Shown: one piece after another, positions 56,543-64,000 of the stretch
Position numbering within the stretch: the stretch's first letter is position 1
How the letters are laid out: each line of letters opens with the position of its first letter
Source: Sphagnum magellanicum
Taxonomy: Eukaryota; Streptophyta; Sphagnopsida; Sphagnales; Sphagnaceae
Assembly: GCA_021904315.1 (NCBI GenBank)
Contig: CM038926.1
Location: forward strand, 4,388,390-4,452,389
DNA length: 64,000 nucleotides
Direction of reading: 5' to 3'
Program-made: the position numbers and the translations under genes
Notes under the pieces: model-generated
What the model saw: the letters and a program-made list of their open reading frames with translations, nothing else
Database searches by the model: none
Told to the model about the DNA's origin: nothing

Positions 56543-57894
56543 ACAGCTGTATAAAAAGCCAAATTTTTCCCTTCTCTTATTAGTTTTTCTAAAATTCCTT
56601 TATCAAAAAGAGTTTCCTCCATAGTCAAACTGGATTTTTAGATGTTCACGATGGCTATTACACGGCCATCATTTACATAGACTATGTTTTCTTTCCTTCT
56701 TTTCAATTTAATTGTAGAAAAATTGCTCTCTATCGCTTAATGTTGAAAGCAATAGATTTTTCCTAGCTTTGAATTTCTTAGGTTTCTTTTGCTTATTGGT
56801 TTCTTGTGTTCTTGAGTTGCTGCTACCTCTTTTTTTTTTCTACTTTAGTATTGTAGCTACAACATGAACAACAATAACCATAACTAGCAACAGCGTAAGC
56901 GAAGGAGAAAGGACACCGGAAACTTTGGAAGGAAGAAGGAGCAAATAGCTCCAAAACTTGTTTTACTGCCAACTTTAGGTCTTGGGAGCACGTACACACA
57001 CACACACACAGAAGGTTTGATTGTAATACAGTATTTACACTAGGTGAGGCAACCCCACATACACTTGCTTTCTTTGTACATGGGTTTTGAGGTTAGCATC
57101 TGGGCTATGCACTCCTGTCTGTTTTTTAACTTGCAATCATGCAGTGAGTAGCCTTTATAGTAGCTCTGGAAAAAGAAGAAAAAGAAGAAGAGAATAAAAA
57201 TTTTAAAAACACGAAGTAGAAAAAAAAATTCTTTTTTCTGCATGCCATCGTTGTAAAGCTCACGGATGTGGATAACATTGTCTGTCACCATCCATCATAG
57301 TCGCCATCCATTTCGTTTCATTCCATTTCGTTGCAGTTCCATCCAACGTCCATCATAGTTCTGTTTGATGTCCATCGCAATTTTGTCCAACATCTGTCGT
57401 ATTTCTATCCGATGTCTATTAACTTTCATCCAAAGTTTGTCAACGTTCGTCCATCCAACCCCTTTCATCCATCGACATCCATTCATTGCCATTCATCCCC
57501 GTCGATGCGTTGTATTCTTCAAATCATATGTACATAATACATACGTATCTGATATCATATTTTTCAAACCGTATGTACGTATTTTTAAAGATCGTATATA
57601 GGTTTTTTAAAATTAATACGTAAATTTACATGCTCTTATATTAATACATACATCTACATATTTCATATTAATACGTATATCTATGTTTTTTTGTAATAAT
57701 ACATACACTTACGTAATATTATTAATACATAAATATACAATTTTTTTTTCCTCTACTTTGTCATTTAAAATGTGATTACAGAAACTGAAAGTTGTTTAAG
57801 GTATGTTTTCTTAAGCACTTCATATTTCAGTTTCCATTATTGTTACATTTAATTGCATAGGTTGTGTTAGAACTTTGTAGCCAATGCTTTGCAT
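56543..57894. other. intergenic with three simple-repeat tracts
   Basis: A (CA)n run lies at about 56990-57011. An array of about 22-bp units of the TTNNGTCCAANNTCTGTC type is at 57290-57500. An array of about 27-bp units built on ATTAATACGTANATNTACAT is at about 57605-57745. The short frames here come from these arrays. No gene was seen. Confidence 0.6.
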
Positions 57895-58248
57895 TACTAC
57901 AAAATTTTGGGCATGGGACAACACCATGTCCTTGGATGATGAGAGCACTATCGCTCACCCAAAGCCAAGGTATCAGCTAGGAAGTAACACAGAATCATTT
58001 GAATCGATTTCTTTGAGCTCACGATCTTCATGACAATACCATCAAGCGTTTACAATGCCACCGTCATCTAGTATAACTCCTACCAGGAATTCAAGTTCAA
58101 GTTACACTACATCAACGGTACATCAAAATCCATTTGAAGGGGTTAATCGGTGGGGTTCGCCTGCTGTCGCACCAACTTTCACACCATCACCGTATATTCC
58201 GCTACATGTTATTACCTATACACCCATATTAACAGTTCCTCTCGGAGA

Positions 58249-59222
58249 TGACGCACTCCCAACTCCTTGAAGGACTCAAATGTGAGTCCAAGTAGAAGAC
58301 AACAAAAAAGGGAAAAGTTGGGGCACGCTCTCTAGCTCATAACACTTTGAGGGGTAGAAGGGCGTGTTGGAGCTCCAAGATGCGACTAAGAAGAGTTAAC
58401 AAGCTTCATTCACTCACACGGGCCTGCACACAACCCACGCAAAGTGGTTAGTGCATAGTTGGAGCACCTTTGGTACTAGGACGAGCCACGAGCAACACGG
58501 ACACATTAGACTCACCATGGCCCGAACTTGGGGGAAACCACCACCCTTCCCCCTTATAGTATACTCTGTGGCTGGCCACAAAGCCTACATCCAAATGGTT
58601 TTTCTCTCTTAGGACTCCTGAGTGGGAGTCCCAAAATCGTGCTAGATGGGATTCCCGCAACTTTAGAGCCCCATAACTTTGCGAACAAACCTCGGATTGT
58701 GATGCAGTCTAAAGCAAAGTTGTAGCTCTCGTCAAGAGCTTTCCAACGATATGTTGTACACCCTCTGCAGCTAAGTAAATCAGGTCGATTCCTGACGTCT
58801 TCTAATCGGGAGTCAAATTGGCCGTTTTACTCCCGACCCTTCTTTTGGCTATAATTTGCGTTTTAATTGTCCAGATGAGCAATACGAGCCCATTTTAGAC
58901 ATCTACGTTTCAAGAGCTTTCAAATGATGTAAAAAACGCTACAAGCCATTAAGTTTTGACCCCTAACATTGCTCTCTAAAGTTTCAGGAGTCCACTGGGA
59001 CTCCATCTCCCAAAATGGGAGATGCCTTGGGAATGTGAAGGTTCACTCCTTCATACTCCCTCGCACTTTTTTTACATTCCCGGGAATATGTGATGTGACT
59101 CTTGGGCTTCTTCTTGGCCCACACCTTTGCGACCTCTTTGCCTTGACTCCTGGGCTTCCTCTTAGCTCACAACCTTATAACCCCTTTGCCTTGGTTGCGA
59201 ACCCAAAGCTAGGGTTACGACA
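58249..59222 (-). mobile_element. solo LTR, family A, inserted in gypsy gag
   Basis: The minus strand starts TGTCGTAACCCTAGC and ends GTGCGTCA. The flanks GGAGA and AGAGA match at four of five positions, giving a near-intact target duplication. Coding-like gag sequence of the host element lies on both sides. It is closely similar to the 55569 copy but inverted. Confidence 0.9.
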
Positions 59223-59425
59223 AGAGAATTGAAAAATTCAATAAAAGGCCAGGTACGATTTCTTTGAGGGAGTTCAAGGTAATTTTTTCAACTGTGGTTT
59301 GTGAATTGAAGTTCAAGTATGGTGCTAATTACATCGAGGTGTTCACATTCAAACAACTGGCCCGTTATGTGCACTATGAAACATGAGATGTCTACGAGCA
59401 ACATTCTCCAAGGATTTTGGGTGTC

Positions 59426-61691
59426 TGTGAGCCATACCGACACAACCATGTGCGGTAGTCTTAATTTTTAAGAGTTACATCAGGGTTATTTGAGTGGGGT
59501 AAGGTTATTAAAGGTTTTTTCATAGGGAATGATGAATGTGCGTGGTGCGAAGGGGGGTTATTTTTTTTTCTGAAATGCGTTATTAATGAATAACGAGTTG
59601 GATTAGTTCTTTTTTTCAGCAAAGGCTAATAACCATAATTGTAGAGACTTCGTTGCGTAATTAGAGGTGAAAAATCTCTAGAGGGTTGGGGATAGAAGTA
59701 GACACCAAAATTTATGGTGTTCAACACAACATTAGTCTTGTTATGGTATTTAGGGAATAGCAAGGATGTTAGAATTTCTTAAAGCAGTTAGAGGGATGTT
59801 AATGAAAGATTTAATAGAGATAGAATGATCTTCAAGCCATTGAACATAAGGTTAATTCGAGGCAATTCAACGATTAAATAGATAGTATGATAGTGTGCCA
59901 ATGGCAATAGGAGTCTGATGATAATTGAAACATTTATTTATAATAGGGATAAGCTCAGCAAGGAGCTGCAAGTACATGTAAAATCCTAAGTTATGCCTTA
60001 ATGATAGTTCACAACTGCAGGAAATCTAGGATGCGCCGGATGGTGTGAACTAGGTAATCTACCTTGCTATTAGGAGGCAGTTGACGAATCGGACCGCGCA
60101 ACCAACGATAGTGACCGACGCCGGGAACTGAAGACTATGCGAAGTTAGAAATATCTTTAGTTTCGTAACAACCTTCACAAACAGTTTCGGGTTTGTCACT
60201 AGAAGCGAGGTCGACTTGCAACAAGATCACCAGGGTGCGAGAGTTCGGAGAAATACAATAGTACCAGGCTCGAAGAGGTTTGACTTCAAGACGAGCACAC
60301 ACCTCTCGAAGTTCGGGTTCTTCATCATGAGGATGCTGTGTTAGGGTAAGATCTAGAGACGACTCCGGAGGCGGTTCTTCATTCGCTTATGCGGCTTGCG
60401 GCCCGTAAGATGTGACCATGTGCGACGCCATAATTTCAAGGAAAGGAAAAAAGGTCAGATCTTCAATCAAAATCAAGTTGACAATGAAGGTGTGAAGGAC
60501 TTGTTACGTTGAGGTGCGCAATCGTAATTTATAGATCGAAGAAAAGCAAAGAAAGGCGTGAGTAACGGCTTAGGACCATGGTAAAGTAAAACCGTGAGGT
60601 CAAGGGGAAAAAAATGGAGGGCGTAAGTAAAGGTTGTTGGGGGAAAATGGAAGAGGTGAAAAGGTGTTTTTCCTTCACCTTCCAATGGCCACCAAGCTTG
60701 GAACATTCCATTGGCCACCAAGCTTGGAACATTCCATTGGCCACCAAGCATGGAACCTTCCATTGGCCACCAAGCACGGAACCTTCCATTGGCCACCAAG
60801 CTTTGGATCCACCTTCACCTCCCTTCTCCTTCTCTTTTAAAGGCGAACTCGGATCATATGGAGCTCTCTCTTACCTCAGAGATAATTTTCATGTAATCTT
60901 GAATACTTGTTTCCACAAGCGTATTGAAGAGGCAAATAATGATTAGTCTTAGTAGAAGGAAGAAAGAAGGAAAGTAGAATTAAAATCTTGTAATAGTTTT
61001 GAAGGAATGGGGGTGGGAAGTGATAGTGTTGGAAGGTAGGAACTTTAGAGAAACCTCACAAACCCTTTCGGGTTTTCATAGCATAACTTCTCTCTAGTTT
61101 AGCTGCAGATCTTGAAATTTGGTAACAAGTTACGTCTTATAGTTAGCTTTCCAAAGAGCTAAAGCAAGCCAGATTTGAATGACATATGTGTGAGAAACAA
61201 CATTTTAAGTGGCTGATGGTCTGCAGCAAGGTTGAATTATCACCTTTGTAAAATCCTCTCGGGTTTTGTAGCATAACTTCTTGCTGGTTTAGCTGCAGAG
61301 CCAAGGATTTGGTGACAAGATGCGCCTTGTTGTTAGCTTTCCAAAAAGCTATGGCAAGCTGGATTTGAATCACATATGTGTGAGAAACAACATTTCAAGT
61401 GACTAGTGGTCTGCAGCTATGTTGGACATGGTGTTGAGTCCTTGAACATTGGTTTAATTGAATGATAATTTGACATGAAGTCCTAGGATGTGTAGTGTGT
61501 GAACTTGAAAATATATATCCATCAGTTCTAATCATAAATGATGCACAGAAGGTGGGCTACTTAATTTCAACTACAAACGCAATCTAACATCTAGAATTAC
61601 ACTTGTATTTTTCCTTCATTAGTAGCATTTGTGCTTTCAAGCATAATCACCTTGTAGAACCGAGAGTAGAGGGACGGAAAGTCACCTCACA
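59426..61691 (+). mobile_element. solo LTR, family B (2.27 kb), inserted in gypsy gag
   Basis: It starts TGTGAGCCATACC and ends GTCACCTCACA. It is flanked by the perfect 5-bp duplication GTGTC (59421-59425 and 61692-61696). It matches 5967-8094 in inverse orientation throughout. It is 138 bp longer than that copy, largely because a 26-bp minisatellite has expanded. No coding capacity beyond repeat-driven frames. Confidence 0.92.
60680..60806. repeat. 26-bp minisatellite, five copies, inside family B LTR
   Basis: The unit is CATTCCATTGGCCACCAAGC plus TTGGAA, repeated about five times with few changes. The sister LTR has only about two and a half degenerate copies (around 6865-6925). A 110-codon open frame here follows from the repeat and is not evidence of a gene. 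Confidence 0.9.
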
Positions 61692-63541
61692 GTGTCACCC
61701 AGATCCCCAATCCAACTTATGCCACAACTATCGCCACCGCCTCTCAAACTACACTACAAGCTGCCATTACACATCATGGGACTATGCCCAATAATCCAGA
61801 TCTAGTACCTACTTCAGTAAACCTTTCTCCTTAATAACTCATTATTGTTACTGCAAACATTCCTCCCACCATCGATGCACCAGCTTTTGCTAATCCAGTG
61901 GGGGAATTCTTTCGAGTTCTTGAGCTGGAATTTCCGGTTAAGAGTTTTTTTTTTAATTTGTAGCTCGCCACCTTCTCTCGGCAGAAGGATGAAACCCTCA
62001 AAATGCTTTACAGGAGGCTTTTCAAGCTTAAAGAGGATACTCAAAGCATCATAGACCTAAAAGTTGCCCATCGATATCTTCATTCGTTAAAAAGTACTCC
62101 AACACTCCATGTGTAGGTTTTGCAACGGGTTTTTGCAGAATTTGGAGATTCATACACTTTGGTAAATGTGTACAACATTTTTAAAAAGCTGAAACCAGCT
62201 CATGCACACTATGAAGCCAATACTATGAGCCTCCATCACATTCAAGGCCTTAGGTTCCACCAGCTGAACCAACCAAATCATCACATTTTTCTTTAAAGGT
62301 TAAAGCAGTGCACTCGGTTACATCCATCCTACCTTCTTATAACTACTATGGCAATCCTGCCAACAAAGCTAATGAATGCAACATTCCTTTCGAAGATCTC
62401 TTTTGTGATTATTATGGGAAAAAAGGACATCAGGAAGTTGTTTGTTTTGTCAAGTTCCAGGAACGGAACCAATTCCAATTATCACGGGCAAATTTATCAG
62501 CATCTTCCGTTGGCCCTCAACCAAAAGCCAAGGCACCTCAACCTTCCACTTAGGTTTTCCCCACCAAGGGTAATTCCAATAAGAATGCTAAGAAGAAATA
62601 ACACAACGCTAACAAGAGGGAGGTGCTTCCAGCCCATGCCGCTCAAATTCAAACTCTACAAAATGAACTCGAATCATTGAGGGCCCAATTTGCTAATCTA
62701 AAAGGCAAATATTCCCACCAACTAGTCATGCCCAACCTGTACAAGGTTTAGGATCACGAAAAGGACCTCCTAGGTCGTTCTATGGCCTCTCACATGATGC
62801 CATGGTTAGGGAATATGTTCTTTCCAGTGCACACAATTCTAGTCTCACACTAGAATTTACCTCTCTTTTTTGCCCTTCCTACTTTGTGGCATAGGAGGTT
62901 ATTGTGGCACCCAGAGTTTCTACCACTAGGCAGGTAATTCAAATTGATGGACTCGCATATAATTCAAATCCTATTACTAGGGCTGGAAGAGCTCGAGTAA
63001 TCATGCCACAATATTTTTGTCCTCTCAACATGGAAGAAGAATGTACCTTGTTGGCGAAGGGGAAGGAGACTATTACACCACAAGCTGCTAGGGCATCAAA
63101 TTCTCGTGTCCCAAGAGTACATGTACATTAAAAAAACACACAATTTTCCATTAATCAACTTATGGAATGCCAACTTCAAATGCATGAAGTGGCACAAAAG
63201 CTTGTGAGTATATCGTTGTTTAGTTTTCAAGATTTGAAGCTAAACATCAAGGACATAATTGCAGTACTAAAAGATACTTTGAACACCACATCAAGTCCTT
63301 TACTAATCCTTGATCCACATGTTGTAGGGGTCCCATCCAACACCTTGGAGAGACATTTGATTAGCCCACGTGTTGTAAATGGCATTCGTAATTTGGTCAT
63401 TAAATCTAACATGGCTAAACTAATGGGTTCGCCTACTTCTGATTTTACATTCACATATCAAAAAGGACACCTCATTTGTGAATTTGTTACTCAACAAAGG
63501 TGTTGTGGATAGTCATTATCTCCACAAAGTCTTTCACTCAT

Positions 63542-63811
63542 TTCCAAAGGTGGTGCCTAGTGAAAAAATTTCCATTGCCACCGGAATTGCCATTGTCAAC
63601 AATATTGAGTCAACAATCCAGGTGGGAGGACATATACCTAGAATGGTATTTCTTGATGCAGGTGCCCAACCACTCATTTCCAAAGGTGGTGCCTAATGAA
63701 AGAATTTCCATCGCCACCGAAGTTGCCATTGTCAACAATATTGAGTCAACAATCCAAGTGGGAGGACATATACCTATAATGGTATTTCTTGATACAGGTG
63801 CCCAACTAGTG
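63542..63811 (+). repeat. 135-bp direct repeat in the gypsy protease region
   Basis: 63542-63676 and 63677-63811 are near-identical, differing at fewer than ten positions. Both contain the GTGGGAGGACATATACCTA line and the aspartic protease motif region. The low divergence shows the duplication is recent compared with the general decay of the element. Confidence 0.9.
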
Positions 63812-64000
63812 ATTCTTAAAGCTCAATTCGCCAAGAAGATGGGCATGCTCGACTCCAAACTACGAAAATTTATGAAGCAAATTCACACTGCTAATGGGAG
63901 CATAGAGGAGGTACTTGGGGAGAGCTCGGATTTTATTGCACTTAACTTCAATGAAGGTACAAATCAGGAGTTTTACCTACAGGTCAGATGTTTAATCACC

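Larger units (their letters stand above)
57895..64000 (+). mobile_element. Ty3/gypsy gag-protease region, broken, with two LTRs nested in it
   Basis: Gag-like sequence lies at about 57895-58248, 59223-59425 and 61697 onward, interrupted by a family A LTR (58249-59222) and a family B LTR (59426-61691). Landmarks include FNKRPGTISLREFK and YEQHSPRILGV before the second insertion, QIPNPTYATTIATASQ after it, DETLKMLYRRLFKLKEDTQS (about 61990), a zinc-knuckle-like stretch (about 62400), and the aspartic protease line FLDTGAQ (about 63788). Reverse transcriptase, integrase and the right LTR would lie beyond the window, and I could not find a left LTR. It has many breaks besides the two insertions and is old relative to them. 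Confidence 0.85.

Noticed and set aside
55569-59222. The LTRs at 55569 and 58249 as the two ends of one element
   Set aside because: They are in opposite orientation, and the right copy has its own near-matching flanking duplication within gag sequence.
60473-60946. Frames up to 110 codons with repeated Trp-Pro-Pro words
   Set aside because: They come from the 26-bp minisatellite inside the family B LTR.

Overview
The window looks like nuclear DNA of a land plant with a large, repeat-rich, AT-rich genome. Genes are split by spliceosomal introns. There is a decayed copy of plant mitochondrial DNA (5S rRNA plus initiator tRNA), and LTR-retrotransposon remains are dense. One gene joins a RhoGAP-like domain to a formin FH2 domain. 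As far as I recall, that architecture is the class III formin known from mosses and lycophytes and absent from flowering plants. I therefore favour a non-flowering plant (gymnosperm, fern or lycophyte), but the sequence does not fix the lineage.

Layout. 0-5 kb: one very long uninterrupted ORF on the minus strand (about 1081 codons) of no family I recognise. 5-14 kb: a fold-back element, a 2.1-kb solo LTR (family B) and two solo LTRs of a 0.8-1 kb family (A), with AT-rich filler. 14.2-15.05 kb: the mitochondrial insert. 15.1-18 kb: a decayed coiled-coil reading frame. 19-20 kb: a tandem array of roughly 92-bp units. 21.6-25.3 kb: two more family A LTRs around a decayed transposase-like frame. 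25.3-29.7 kb: nothing recognisable.

The two best host genes are both on the minus strand. At 29.7-32.1 kb a four-exon gene encodes a 282-residue protein with four CCHC zinc knuckles. At 44.2-51.7 kb a 13-exon gene encodes a formin of about 1560 residues: RhoGAP-like domain, long linker, proline-rich FH1, FH2. I derived splice sites and phases by hand, and all junctions keep frame. Head to head with the formin, at 53.0 kb, is a truncated adenylate kinase 6 (AK6) copy with a damaged P-loop. Between these genes, 39.0-41.2 kb holds a Ty1/copia fragment and a decayed frame ending in a RING-like Cys/His motif.

54.6-64 kb is a retroelement graveyard. It holds a Ty3/gypsy pol fragment (minus), two family A solo LTRs in opposite orientation, simple-sequence arrays, and a Ty3/gypsy gag-protease region. 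That region has been invaded by a family A LTR and by a 2.27-kb family B LTR, and it runs off the right edge. Five of the seven complete LTR copies have matching or one-mismatch 5-bp target duplications. Another has one mismatch with some boundary uncertainty, and one has none. These fix their boundaries and show that most are independent insertions reduced to solo LTRs.
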